A DNA stretch of 39,778 nucleotides from Clostridia bacterium (GCA_017465505.1 JAFTWB010000011.1:1-39778), one strand, 5' to 3'; counted from the first letter of the stretch, positions 7,178 through 15,495 are shown. Numbers and translations are program-made. The notes: generated from the sequence alone by a model not told the origin.

Positions 7178-7804
7178 TTACATTTTCTTCACTTTTACAA
7201 GGAGCAGACAGCCGTCTTCCACCCTTACCTCTGCTTTTTTACCCTTAAGGACTTCGTTGCTCACTCCGTACTGGTAATCGCAGGAAATCTCGGCATTTTC
7301 CAGAGGGTACTTTGCGTTTTTTATGCTTATACCTGTGGTTTTGCCGAAAATGTTAAGGAGGGAAAAATACGGGAAAGTACAGGGAATTTCTACGCTCTTA
7401 TTGCCCACTGCCTGCATTTCAGAGTAATCGTCTGCAATTAAAGCGGAAAAGCCCCTGTCAAAAAGCATTTTCAAAATAGAAACATTACCCAGAGTATGGT
7501 CAAGCCTCTGCCCTATTACACCCAGAAGCAGAAAATCTTCAAAGCCTCGCTTAATCGCCTCTTTTACGGCAAAAACCGTATCGGTGTCGTCCTTTTCCCG
7601 AGGCAAAACAATAGTTTCCACCTCAAGCTCAGGGTTAACTGAGGAGTCAAAATCTCCCACAATAAGAGAAGGCTCAGCACCAAGACAAGGTGCGTGTCTC
7701 AGACCACAGTCGCAGAAAATAAAGAAATCGTCATCTTTAAGATATTGCTTTGCGTTTTCATAATCAAGAATATCAGCTCCGCCGACAATAACACAACGTT
7801 TCAT
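7178..7804 (-). CDS. thiN: Thiamine pyrophosphokinase
   Basis: 208 residues, normal for the family. It transfers pyrophosphate from ATP to thiamine to make thiamine diphosphate, in the cytoplasm. Family motifs are visible: the start MKRCVIVGGAD, the metal/ATP segment IVGDFDS, EKDDTDT, GVIGQRLDHTLGN, and the thiamine-binding region near GVSNEV at the C-terminus. In many Firmicutes thiN follows rpe and rsgA; here it stands alone, with only the S24/S26 peptidase downstream. The upstream gap is filled by hairpin array C. Confidence 0.93.
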   Translation of the reverse strand: MKRCVIVGGADILDYENAKQYLKDDDFFIFCDCGLRHAPCLGAEPSLIVGDFDSSVNPELEVETIVLPREKDDTDTVFAVKEAIKRGFEDFLLLGVIGQRLDHTLGNVSILKMLFDRGFSALIADDYSEMQAVGNKSVEIPCTFPYFSLLNIFGKTTGISIKNAKYPLENAEISCDYQYGVSNEVLKGKKAEVRVEDGCLLLVKVKKM

Positions 7805-7829
7805 TTTATCACCAAATTATATTATAGCA

Positions 7830-8055
7830 CAAATGTATTTGCAACGCAAATACAATGAAGTATCTCTGCGAGATATGAAGTTTGTCTTGGGACAAATGAA
7901 ATTTCGCTTCTGCGAAATGAAGTATTTTCCATTGGAAAATATGTCGGTGGTATGCTGACGCATACTATTATACCATATTTGCACTGCAAATACTTCATAA
8001 CGAAGTTACTTCATACGCAAATGCGTACTTCATATCACTTGCAAGTGATATTTCA
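7830..8055. repeat. Mini-hairpin array, ATGAAGT/ACTTCAT linkers (array C)
   Basis: About ten short palindromes. Left half: GTATTTGCaacGCAAATAC, TATCTCtgcGAGATA, TTTGTCttggGACAAA, TTTCGCttctGCGAAA, TATTTTCCattGGAAAATA, joined by ATGAA(G/A)T. Centre: GTATGCtgacGCATAC. Right half: ATTTGCactGCAAAT, AACgaaGTT, ACGCAaatGCGT, ATCACTtgcAAGTGAT, joined by ACTTCAT. The linker flips strand at the centre, so the array is one large inverted repeat. It fills the gap between divergent thiN and the methylase gene. Confidence 0.85.
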
Positions 8056-8057
8056 TT

Positions 8058-8108
8058 AAACAAAAAAGCTCCCTTAGGGGAGACACTCCGTAAGGAAGTG
8101 TCTCCTTG
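8058..8108 (+). repeat. Left inverted element flanking the R-M cassette
   Basis: AAACAAAAAAGCTCCCTT is followed by a hairpin GGAGACACT/AGTGTCTCC. The same element occurs inverted at 11385-11431 on the other side of the restriction-modification genes. It may also serve as a terminator-like structure, since CCTTTTT follows. Confidence 0.7.
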
Positions 8109-8164
8109 GCCTTTTTACGAGTATTCATAACTGCCTTAAAAGTATTGCAAAAACATTAATGATA

Positions 8165-8193
8165 TTGACATCGTTCGCACAAAAGAGTATAAT
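8165..8193 (+). promoter_or_regulatory. Consensus promoter of the methylase gene
   Basis: TTGACA (8165-8170), 17-bp spacer, TATAAT (8188-8193); the ribosome site GAGGTG lies at 8213-8218. A strong promoter allows early methylation when the cassette enters a new host. Confidence 0.85.
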
Positions 8194-8224
8194 TATATCA
8201 TTAAGGATCCTGTGAGGTGTTATT

Positions 8225-10408
8225 ATGTATATATCAGTTTCTAATGCAGCAGAAAAATTTAATATATCCAAAAGAAGAGTTCAACTTTTGTGTGAGCAAG
8301 GTCGTATTGAAGGTGCTAATAGAATGAGCGGTGTATGGTTAATTCCTGCTAATGCTCAAAAACCTACTGATGCACGAAGAAAAAGTACTGTGCCTGAAAA
8401 TCAATTATCATTATTTGATGATCTTTATAAAATTGAGGCAGAAAAATTAAGTATTACTCAGGTTTGTGAGTTGCTTTCTATTTCTCAAGCAACTGCTAAA
8501 AACTGGATTAGACTTGGAAAATTGAAGATTGGTTCTGATGGTGAAACATTTGATAAGAAGTATATAGAAACACTTATCTCAGAAATAAAGAGCGGAAAAG
8601 ATAATCGTTTGAAAAGTCGAAGGAACAAAAAAAGTGTAAGCGGCAAAGTCCTATACAAAGATTACATCAAAAACAATCATAATCGTGAAATTGTTGAAAG
8701 TATTTTGAACTCTTGCGACCAAATGACAGAAGATGAATTGAGGGTGATTCTCGCTAATTTCGCTATACAATTATATCGACAAAGCGGAGGGATAGTTGTA
8801 TCAGATAATTTGTTGCTTGAAGGGAAAAGTGATATTACAAGTAATGATGTATTCAATAGCTTGATTAAAGACTTACTTGGCAACATTGATGTATCACAAA
8901 TAACGTTAACAAATATTCAAACTGCTTTGAATAGTAAAGTCCAGTTAGTTCCCTTAGAAGATACTTTGGGATTTGCGTATATTTCTCTTCGAGATTTAAG
9001 TCACCGCAAACAAACCGGTGCATATTACACGCCCGAAAAAACTGTTAATACGCTTATTTCCAATTTAAAAAAATGTGTTAATACTCAAAACAAGACATTA
9101 TGTGATCCTTGTTGTGGAACAGGAAATTTTCTTATCGGTCTTGTTGGAAATGGGGTGGAAATTGAGAAACTTTATGGTCAAGATATCGATGAAATTAGTA
9201 TTCTAATTACACGAATCAATATGTTTTTACTTGATAACACCCTTACTAAAGAGCAATTGTACTCTCAATTTGTTTGTGGTGATACCCTTTCCAATACTTT
9301 TTCACGTAAGTTCACTGTAGTATTGGGTAATCCACCGTGGGGATATGATTTCAGTAAGGAAGAAACTGCTTATCTTACCACTAATTATATTACGGCTAAA
9401 AACAAAGGTATGGAGTCATATGATTTGTTTATTGAAAAAGGAATGTCAATGCTTGAAGAAAGTGGATACTTGGCATATGTATTGCCGGAAGCAATTTTGA
9501 GCGTAAACTCTCATCAACAAGCAAGAGAACTGATAGTAAAAAACACAGCGTTTAAGTTTGTAAGTTATTTAGGAAACGCCTTTTCAGGAGTGCAATGCCC
9601 TGCTATTATTTTAGGCATTCAGAAAGGTTACCACGGAGAAACAAAAGGTTGCAGAATTGAACTAAATAACGAGGAATTTATTATCAATGCGAATAGAGAT
9701 GTAGATGCAACATCATTTTCTTTTAATATGTGCGATGAAGAATACGATTGCTTGCGAGTGATTAGTTCAGTGCAAAATGCTAAATATCTTGCAAATAATG
9801 CTAGGTTTGCCTTGGGAATTGTTACCGGCAACAATAAAGAGTATATCACAAACGAAAAATCAGACGGAATGGAAGTTATTCTAAAAGGAAGTGATATTTT
9901 TAGATATGCTATGAAACAAACCGATAACTATATTCGGTTTGCTCCTGAAAATTTCCAGCAAGTTGCACCAACCGAAATGTACCGAGCAGAAGAAAAGTTG
10001 TTGTATAGATTTATTGCTGAGGTTCCTGTTTTTACGTATGATAATCAGCAAACTCTTTCGTTGAACAGTTGTAACATCTTAATACCCCAAATTGAAGGTA
10101 TGAATATCAAGTATGTTTTAGCGATTTTGAATTCTAGTGTAGCAGCTTACTTTATCAACAAAAAATACAATTCTGTTAAGCTGCTAAGATCACACATAGA
10201 GTCATTGCCAATACCTATGGTAAGTGCTAAAAAACAAAATGGCATTATAAAAAAAGTAGACCACATAATGAATTCGAACGAAAGCATTAGTGGTCTATAT
10301 GAAGAACTGGATAATGAAATTATGGAGTTGTATTCTTTATCAATAGGACAAAAGGATACAATTCGAAAAGCACTCCAAAGAAAAAACCAATTTTTAAACA
10401 TCCAATAA
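8225..10408 (+). CDS. Type II N6-adenine DNA methyltransferase with N-terminal HTH domains
   Basis: 727 residues. Residues 1-50 form a helix-turn-helix domain (ISKRRVQLLCEQGRIEGA...WLIPANAQKP), and a second HTH-like unit covers about 75-120 (ITQVCELLSISQATAKNW). The methylase core has TGAYYTP (264-270), motif I DPCCGTGNF (294-302) binding S-adenosylmethionine, and catalytic motif IV NPPW (369-372), typical of gamma-type N6-adenine enzymes of the Eco57I/N6_Mtase group. The last 220 residues would read the target. It ends 15 bp into the 3' end of the convergent nuclease gene. More AT-rich than the neighbouring dockerin genes, suggesting transfer. Target sequence cannot be read from here. The first HTH matches the one in the Fic protein at 38688. 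Confidence 0.9.
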   Translation: MYISVSNAAEKFNISKRRVQLLCEQGRIEGANRMSGVWLIPANAQKPTDARRKSTVPENQLSLFDDLYKIEAEKLSITQVCELLSISQATAKNWIRLGKLKIGSDGETFDKKYIETLISEIKSGKDNRLKSRRNKKSVSGKVLYKDYIKNNHNREIVESILNSCDQMTEDELRVILANFAIQLYRQSGGIVVSDNLLLEGKSDITSNDVFNSLIKDLLGNIDVSQITLTNIQTALNSKVQLVPLEDTLGFAYISLRDLSHRKQTGAYYTPEKTVNTLISNLKKCVNTQNKTLCDPCCGTGNFLIGLVGNGVEIEKLYGQDIDEISILITRINMFLLDNTLTKEQLYSQFVCGDTLSNTFSRKFTVVLGNPPWGYDFSKEETAYLTTNYITAKNKGMESYDLFIEKGMSMLEESGYLAYVLPEAILSVNSHQQARELIVKNTAFKFVSYLGNAFSGVQCPAIILGIQKGYHGETKGCRIELNNEEFIINANRDVDATSFSFNMCDEEYDCLRVISSVQNAKYLANNARFALGIVTGNNKEYITNEKSDGMEVILKGSDIFRYAMKQTDNYIRFAPENFQQVAPTEMYRAEEKLLYRFIAEVPVFTYDNQQTLSLNSCNILIPQIEGMNIKYVLAILNSSVAAYFINKKYNSVKLLRSHIESLPIPMVSAKKQNGIIKKVDHIMNSNESISGLYEELDNEIMELYSLSIGQKDTIRKALQRKNQFLNIQ

Positions 10409-10942
10409 ATCATAAAGTTCTTCATATGTAAGCCATTGGATAAAATGATTTTTCATATGATAATCAATGCTGTTGCGATTTAGATGGAATTGTCCTTCTC
10501 CCTCATTGCCTTTATGTTGCTTATCTGAGTATCCAAAACAAGAAAGAATTTCGTTAGAATGCATTTTAAAAATAGCTATACGATCAGCGAAAAACAAACC
10601 ATAGTATAGAACATCAAATTCAAATCGCTTTACTTGTTGAATATTACAATCGAAATCGTAATTATACATATCAGTGCTACATAAAGCGCGATTCCCAAGA
10701 TTAGCTTTCTTGCATTGATCGATAGAATTTGACCTGCTAATAACAGCTTCATTTGCTTTCATAACAGTAGAGAACTTTATTTCAATTCTCTGATGCCCTA
10801 CTTCATCATATCTGTCGTGAAATTGATTGTGAGATTTTTCAAAATTATATAGCGCTTCGATCATGAGTTCGGCAATTGTTCCAAACCTACGTGTGCGTAG
10901 AGCAAAAATTCCGTCTCTAAATTCTCTTATTTCATTTGTCAT
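10394..10942 (-). CDS. Putative type II restriction endonuclease
   Basis: 182 residues. A PD-(D/E)xK-like core is visible: E29 in the first helix (AELMIEAL), D43/D46, then E54-x-K56 in RIEIKFSTV, where K is the catalytic lysine. The rest has no known motif; restriction enzymes diverge fast, so context is the main evidence. It lies 3 bp after the controller gene on the same strand and meets the methylase gene tail to tail with a 15-bp overlap, a standard C-R/M layout. Expected to cut unmodified DNA at the site protected by the methylase. The nuclease call is inference from motif and position. Confidence 0.7.
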   Translation of the reverse strand: MTNEIREFRDGIFALRTRRFGTIAELMIEALYNFEKSHNQFHDRYDEVGHQRIEIKFSTVMKANEAVISRSNSIDQCKKANLGNRALCSTDMYNYDFDCNIQQVKRFEFDVLYYGLFFADRIAIFKMHSNEILSCFGYSDKQHKGNEGEGQFHLNRNSIDYHMKNHFIQWLTYEELYDLLDV

Positions 10943-10945
10943 TGC

Positions 10946-11155
10946 TTATTCCTCCAAAAACAATTTGTAGGTTTCAATTTCAAGAGCGTCTGCTATTCTT
11001 TGAATGTTTTCTAAGGAAATACTTCTGCGATAACATTCAATGGCGCTGATATAAGTACGATGCATACCACATTTACCAGCAAATGCTTCTTGTGATATGC
11101 CTAAGGCTATACGGTATTTCTTCAAGTTAGTTCCAAATACTTTTACAATATCCAT
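10946..11155 (-). CDS. Restriction-modification controller protein (C protein), XRE family
   Basis: 69 residues, almost entirely one XRE helix-turn-helix (ISQEAFAGKCGMHRTYISAIE), the size and form of C proteins such as C.PvuII and C.AhdI. Such proteins dimerise on C-boxes upstream of their own gene, switching expression of C and the nuclease on late and then limiting it. The nuclease gene follows after 3 bp. A candidate C-box lies at 11196-11206. Confidence 0.85.
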   Translation of the reverse strand: MDIVKVFGTNLKKYRIALGISQEAFAGKCGMHRTYISAIECYRRSISLENIQRIADALEIETYKLFLEE

Positions 11156-11195
11156 AGCTACGATCCCTCCCTATTACACATTTTAACTTTATGAA

Positions 11196-11206
11196 CACTA
11201 TAAGTC
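11196..11206 (-). promoter_or_regulatory. Candidate C-box overlapping the controller promoter
   Basis: On the minus strand GACTTATAGTG resembles the half-symmetric C-box pattern GACT-N3-AGTC. It lies about 40 bp before the C gene and overlaps the likely -35 region of a weak promoter (-10 near GTTAAAATG), as expected for autoregulation. Confidence 0.55.
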
Positions 11207-11283
11207 TACACACAATAAGTAACTGCGGAAATTAAAAACCACTAGCATCTTTATTCAGATTATCTGAGAAAGTGTCATAGTGG

Positions 11284-11342
11284 GTTACGCACTTTGAAAA
11301 GGTGTGTAACAAAAAGCGGCGTAGCCAATGGCCACACCGCTT
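11284..11342 (-). terminator. Hairpins and likely terminator downstream of the LRR gene
   Basis: AAGCGGCGTAGCC (11314-11326) pairs, with two mismatches, with GGCCACACCGCTT (11330-11342); on the minus strand TTTTTG follows. A second hairpin, GTTACGCAC (11284-11292) with GTGTGTAAC (11302-11310), stands next to it. It probably ends transcripts from the LRR dockerin gene. Confidence 0.55.
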
Positions 11343-11384
11343 AACGAAATCAATTATTCAGTTTAGATACAAGAGCATCGCATT

Positions 11385-11431
11385 GGGGCACACTTCCTTA
11401 CGAAGTGTGCCTCAAGGGAGCTTTTTTGTTT
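11385..11431 (-). repeat. Right inverted element flanking the R-M cassette
   Basis: Read on the minus strand it is AAACAAAAAAGCTCCCTT followed by a hairpin with arms GGCACACTT and AAGTGTGCC, matching 8058-8108 in inverted orientation. The stems differ in sequence (GAGACACT versus GCACACTT) while the tip CGTAAGGA is shared. The stop codon of the LRR gene lies at its edge. Confidence 0.7.
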
Positions 11432-14400
11432 AGATAATACCTGCAAGCTTCTTCTGGATAGCAGTTGCGTCCTTAACGTTTACCTTGCCGTTGCCGTCGA
11501 AATCTGCAAGTGCCTGAGCCTCTTCGTCGAAATCAACAATCTTTGCAAGGAACTTCTGGATAGCTGTTGCATCCCTGATATTGAGCTTGCCGTCCTTGTT
11601 TGCGTCGCCAAGGTCGAACTCAGAGGCAGCCTCTGTAACAACATAGAAGCTGAAGTGCTCGGTGGTAAACACCATAAAGCCGTCAACAAACTTTGCCTTC
11701 ATATCGGTGAGTGTGCCGTCATCCTCAAAGCGGTAAACCTTTGCGTTTTCGTCATCGCAAGGAATCTTTACTGTAACTGTGCCGTCGGGCTGAACAGCCT
11801 CGCCGTCCTCGACAAGAGTAATGTCAAAGAACTTGGAAACCTTTTCGCCTGAAAGCTTGAGGTTAACCTCGTCAAACTTAATCTTCTCTGTAACTTCAAC
11901 TACGGAAAGAGTTGCATTTGTAACAGCCTCAACAACGATTTCTGTCTTCTCGTCCTTCTGAGACTGGAACTGAGGAGGCTCGTAGCCGAGAATCTCTACA
12001 TAAAATGTGTCGTCGTACTCTTCGCCGTTGTCGTCAGTCCACTTTACAACAACCTTGCACTCACCGGGCTGAGAGCTGTCGAAGCCCTCGAAGGTGAAGC
12101 CCTGAAGCTCTACAACAGTATCGTCAGAATAGTGAGCCTCTACTCTGATACCCTCGGGGTTGAACTCGTCACCTGTAGCGTACTGCTGCTGATAAGTGCC
12201 GTCAACCACTCTGATAAAGTCAATGCCCTTTACATAAACCTCAAAGGTGAGCTCAGCACCGCTTAAGGTTTCAGCCTTAATCTCAACTGTATCGTTCCAG
12301 TAGCTGGTAACAAGGTTAAGACCGTCAATGTCAACAATGCCGTCGTTGCTTGATGTAAGCTTGATAACCTCGTCGCCGTCCTCGGGATTGATTACAAACT
12401 CAAGAGGATAAACTTCTTTTTCATCAAGAATAAGCTTTGTAACGCCGTCCTTTAAGGAAAGGGAAGTGATATCCTTAACACTGTCAACGAACTTGAAGCC
12501 GTTGTCATTTGCAAACTGCTCTACAAAAGAACCTGTCTGGCTGTAGAGAGTTGTCTTTGAGGGATAGGAGAATGCATTGTCTGCAATTTCCTCAGCACTT
12601 TCGGGAATAGTAACATCGAAAAGCTCAACGCAGTTCATAAATGCCTCTTCGCCGATAGTCACGATACCCTTGGGAAGCTCAATAGCCTTAAGGCTGAAGC
12701 AATCTTTGAAGGTGCTTTCCTTGATTTCTTTTACTGTATAGTCAGCAAAATCAACATCTGTAAGATTTTCGCAAGCCTCAAATGCTTTGCTGCCCAGAGT
12801 TCTCACATCTGAGGGAATGTTAACACTCTTTAAGCTTGTGCAGTTTTTAAATGCACCGTTGCCGATTGTGTTTACGTTCTCGGGAATAACTGCTTCGTCA
12901 AGGCTTGCACAGCCATAAAATGCCTCATTAGCGATTTTTTCGAGGCTCTCGGGAAGCTCAACGCTCTCAAGAGAAGTACAGCCGTAAAGTGCACTGTCAG
13001 CAAGCTCCTTGAGGTTTGCAGGAAGCTTTACATCTGTAAGAGCTGTACAACCGCCAAGAACAGCCTTTTTGATAATTGTGTCGGGGTTTGCAAACTCAAT
13101 TGTTTCAAGACCTGTGCAGGTGTTGAAAGCAGATTTATCAACCAGCTCAACAGTCTCGGGAACAGTCATAGACTTAATGGAAGCACAGCTTGCAAAAGCA
13201 CCCTCGCCGATTGTCTTTAAAGTAGAGGGGAAGGTAACATCAGAAAGTCTTACGCAACCCTGGAAAGCGTGGTAGTTAACAGACTCTACGCCCTCGGGGA
13301 TAACGATTTTCTCAACATTATATGCACCTGCAAGCACACACTCGGGAATGTACTTGGAGCCCTCTTCAAATGTAACTGTCTTTAAGTTTTTGCAGAAATG
13401 AAAAGGTCCTCTTTCAAGGTTATATGTCTTGCCGTCAAATGTATAGTCGTCAGCAAAAGCCTCTTCGTTGGACTTTTCAAGAGAAGCAGGAATTGTGATA
13501 CTCTCAATTGCAGTGTTTGCAAAAGCTCTGTTTCTTAATTCCTTAAGGCTATTGGAAAGCTCAACAGACTTAAGAGAGATACAGCTGTCGAAAGCTCTTG
13601 AACCAATAACTGTTACTGTGTCGGGGATATCTACCTTAGCAAGTCTTACGCAGTCGATGAAAGCCTCTTCCTCGATAGTAATTACTGTGTCGGGGATTGT
13701 GATTTCTTCAATGCTTACGCAGCCTGCGAAAAGCTCTTTGGCAATCTTTGTTGTGCCACGCTGGAAAGTAACTGTCTTTAAGTCCTCACAGAAAGAGAAA
13801 GGACCTCTCTCAACGTCGTACTCACCGCCGTTAAACTTATAATTTGTTGCAAATGCGGATGTTGCACCACCGCTTACAGCTCTGGGAATCTCAACAGACT
13901 TAAGTGCAGAGTAGCTGAATGCACTTGCACCAAGGCTTGTAAGGCCCTTGGAAAGCTCAATGCCTTCAAGAGAACGAGCGTTATAGAAGGACTCGTTGCC
14001 AATCTTTGTAACACTGTCGCCCATTGTAACCTTGCTTAAGTTGTAGCAATCCTTAAAAGCAGCCTCTTTGATTTCAGTAACTGTATCGGGAAGTGTAATT
14101 TCTTCAATACCGGGACAGCCTGCGAAAAGGAAGTCAGCAACTACAGTTGTACCCTTCTCAAAGGTAACTGTCTTTAAGCTCTGGCAAGCAGCAAAGGGAC
14201 CGTTTGCAACAGAGTACTCAACGCCGTCCTCTTCGTACTTTGTGTTGAAAACGCCGTCGTCAGCGTCAACAAGTGACTTGGGAATGAAGATTTCTTTAAC
14301 CGCAGTACCTGCAAAAGCACCCTCGCCTACAAATGTAAGGCTCTTTGAAAGCTCAACGCTCTCAAGTGCAGTACAGTCTGCAAAAGCGTCATTTTTGATT

Positions 14401-14750
14401 TCTGTAACTGTGTCGGAAACATCAACTGCAGTCAGAGCAGTACAGCCCTCAAATGCTCTTCCCTCAATTGTTTCAACACCGTCGGGGATGAAAACACTTG
14501 TGAGAGCCTTGTTGTTTTTAAAGGCTTCACCGCCGATAGTTTTAACGGCAGCACCTGAGATTTCTGCAGGAATAACTACCTCAGCAGCTTCGCCGTCGTA
14601 ACCTGTGATTGTAACTGCTTCGTTGTCAACTGTGTACTTTAAGCCGTTCTCTGCTGTAAGTTCTTCAGCAGAAACCGCAACCATAGGCATAGCACCTACA
14701 AGCACAAGAGCAGACAGCAACACAGCTAAAAGCTTCTTTGTGATTTTCAT
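11430..14750 (-). CDS. Secreted BspA-type leucine-rich-repeat protein with C-terminal dockerin
   Basis: 1106 residues. Signal peptide about 1-28 (LLAVLLSALVLVGA...VSA). Roughly residues 35-740 are repeated LRR_5 units of the form F.GC..L..V.IP..V..I...AF. Residues about 770-960 look like bacterial Ig-like domains (YATGDEFNPEGIRVEAHYSD matches the Big_3 style). A short beta domain follows, then a type I dockerin at 1044-1106 with two calcium loops (DANKDGKLNIRDAT, DFDGNGKVNVKDAT). LRR_5 proteins often bind host or microbial surfaces; the dockerin implies display on a cohesin scaffold. AGGAGG precedes the ATG. Binding partner unknown. Confidence 0.93.
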   Translation of the reverse strand: MKITKKLLAVLLSALVLVGAMPMVAVSAEELTAENGLKYTVDNEAVTITGYDGEAAEVVIPAEISGAAVKTIGGEAFKNNKALTSVFIPDGVETIEGRAFEGCTALTAVDVSDTVTEIKNDAFADCTALESVELSKSLTFVGEGAFAGTAVKEIFIPKSLVDADDGVFNTKYEEDGVEYSVANGPFAACQSLKTVTFEKGTTVVADFLFAGCPGIEEITLPDTVTEIKEAAFKDCYNLSKVTMGDSVTKIGNESFYNARSLEGIELSKGLTSLGASAFSYSALKSVEIPRAVSGGATSAFATNYKFNGGEYDVERGPFSFCEDLKTVTFQRGTTKIAKELFAGCVSIEEITIPDTVITIEEEAFIDCVRLAKVDIPDTVTVIGSRAFDSCISLKSVELSNSLKELRNRAFANTAIESITIPASLEKSNEEAFADDYTFDGKTYNLERGPFHFCKNLKTVTFEEGSKYIPECVLAGAYNVEKIVIPEGVESVNYHAFQGCVRLSDVTFPSTLKTIGEGAFASCASIKSMTVPETVELVDKSAFNTCTGLETIEFANPDTIIKKAVLGGCTALTDVKLPANLKELADSALYGCTSLESVELPESLEKIANEAFYGCASLDEAVIPENVNTIGNGAFKNCTSLKSVNIPSDVRTLGSKAFEACENLTDVDFADYTVKEIKESTFKDCFSLKAIELPKGIVTIGEEAFMNCVELFDVTIPESAEEIADNAFSYPSKTTLYSQTGSFVEQFANDNGFKFVDSVKDITSLSLKDGVTKLILDEKEVYPLEFVINPEDGDEVIKLTSSNDGIVDIDGLNLVTSYWNDTVEIKAETLSGAELTFEVYVKGIDFIRVVDGTYQQQYATGDEFNPEGIRVEAHYSDDTVVELQGFTFEGFDSSQPGECKVVVKWTDDNGEEYDDTFYVEILGYEPPQFQSQKDEKTEIVVEAVTNATLSVVEVTEKIKFDEVNLKLSGEKVSKFFDITLVEDGEAVQPDGTVTVKIPCDDENAKVYRFEDDGTLTDMKAKFVDGFMVFTTEHFSFYVVTEAASEFDLGDANKDGKLNIRDATAIQKFLAKIVDFDEEAQALADFDGNGKVNVKDATAIQKKLAGII

Positions 14751-14781
14751 AAAAACTACCTCCTATAATTTTACCTCATAA

Positions 14782-14810
14782 ACCTTACCACTTCACCAAA
14801 ATGAAGTCAA
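14782..14810 (-). promoter_or_regulatory. Likely promoter of the LRR dockerin gene
   Basis: Minus strand: -35 TTGACT (14805-14810), 17-bp spacer, weak -10 TAAGGT (14782-14787). Confidence 0.5.
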
Positions 14811-14981
14811 GATTTACCCGTAATGTTTGTAGATATGAAAGAATGTTGATTCCTCTTTTTTGCCTTTCTTTAGCGAAAAACATATACAAAGTTTGTTGTG
14901 ATAGAATCCGTTTCTATAATATAAAAAATATAATACAACTATACTTCGCATACATTTCAGCCTCATATCCCTCCTTATAAT

Positions 14982-15009
14982 AAAAAAGTGCGCAGCCGAA
15001 GCTACGCAC
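14982..15009 (-). terminator. Terminator of the structured RNA
   Basis: Nine-pair stem (15001-15009 with 14988-14996, one G-T), TTCG tetraloop, then TTTTTT on the minus strand. Confidence 0.85.
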
Positions 15010-15141
15010 TGCAAAAATGCATAACTCCAATTGCTGCTACACAAGTTTTCGGCCCCAAAAAGGTGCGGAAAAACAGAGATGCACTTTCACCTTGTTAAAA
15101 TGCACCTTTTCGAGCCAAAATATACAAAAACTTGTGTAGCC
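14982..15141 (-). ncRNA. Free-standing structured small RNA of unknown family
   Basis: About 160 nt with its own consensus promoter and a textbook terminator, and no credible ORF. Stem 1: 14 perfect pairs, GCTACACAAGTTTT (15140-15127) with AAAACTTGTGTAGC (15049-15036). Inside it, after an asymmetric internal loop of about 10 nt, stem 2 of about 15 pairs (15116-15102 with 15066-15051; GGTGC/GCACC at the tip). Apical region of about 35 nt, whose TGCATTTT can instead pair with AAAGTGCA. 3' terminator hairpin GTGCGTAGC-TTCG-GCTGCGCAC then TTTTTT. The long rod with an internal bulge is reminiscent of 6S RNA, but I see no decisive conserved element. It is not SRP RNA or tmRNA. Confidence 0.7.
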
Positions 15142-15146
15142 CTTTT

Positions 15147-15175
15147 ATTATAGCACAGAGATATTTAATTATCAA
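15147..15175 (-). promoter_or_regulatory. Promoter of the structured RNA
   Basis: Minus strand: -35 TTGATA (15170-15175), 17-bp spacer, -10 TATAAT (15147-15152). The predicted start at about 15140-15142 falls exactly at the base of stem 1. Confidence 0.85.
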
Positions 15176-15298
15176 GGTTAAGATGAAATATGCTTTCATA
15201 TCTGCGGCTCGTTCCTTTTTTATCGCCGTGACCATATATTACCAAATTTAAGGCAAAAAATACATAACAAAATCTGCAAAATAACCCACCCTATTTTG

Positions 15299-15450
15299 CA
15301 ACCGTTAGCCACGGTGGGCAGTTCCACCTTTGGAAAGGTTTGATGTAACTTTGACCAGTCATCAACGGTGGGGTTAAACGCAAAAACTGTCCGTAAGGAC
15401 AATACCACTGCGAAGCAATACCACTGGCAAAAGCCAATACCACTCGCCAC
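15299..15450 (+). repeat. Mini-hairpin repeat, ACCACT-linker type (copy A3)
   Basis: ACCG-TTAGCCA-CGGT hairpin, GGAAAGGTTTGATG/CATCAACGGTGGGG module, then TCCGTAAGGA, TGCGAAGCA and GGCAAAAGCC hairpins joined by AATACCACT. Nearly identical to copy A1 but in opposite orientation. The rest of 15176-15298 shows no recognisable signal. Confidence 0.85.
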
Positions 15451-15460
15451 GTCTGGACAA

Positions 15461-15489
15461 AAAAAGACCCCTCGCTGAAAAACGAGGGG
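15461..15489 (-). terminator. Terminator of the membrane XRE regulator gene
   Basis: Minus strand: CCCCTCG (15489-15483) pairs with CGAGGGG (15474-15468), followed by TCTTTTTTTG. Confidence 0.85.
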
Positions 15490-15495
15490 ATAAAA

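Noticed and set aside
14814-15044. 76-residue minus-strand ORF
   Set aside because: It lies over the structured RNA and its terminator; composition and lack of a start signal argue against coding.
14982-15141. T-box or metabolite riboswitch for the LRR gene
   Set aside because: The RNA ends in a strong terminator about 230 bp before the gene, which has its own promoter; no T-box or known aptamer motif is seen.
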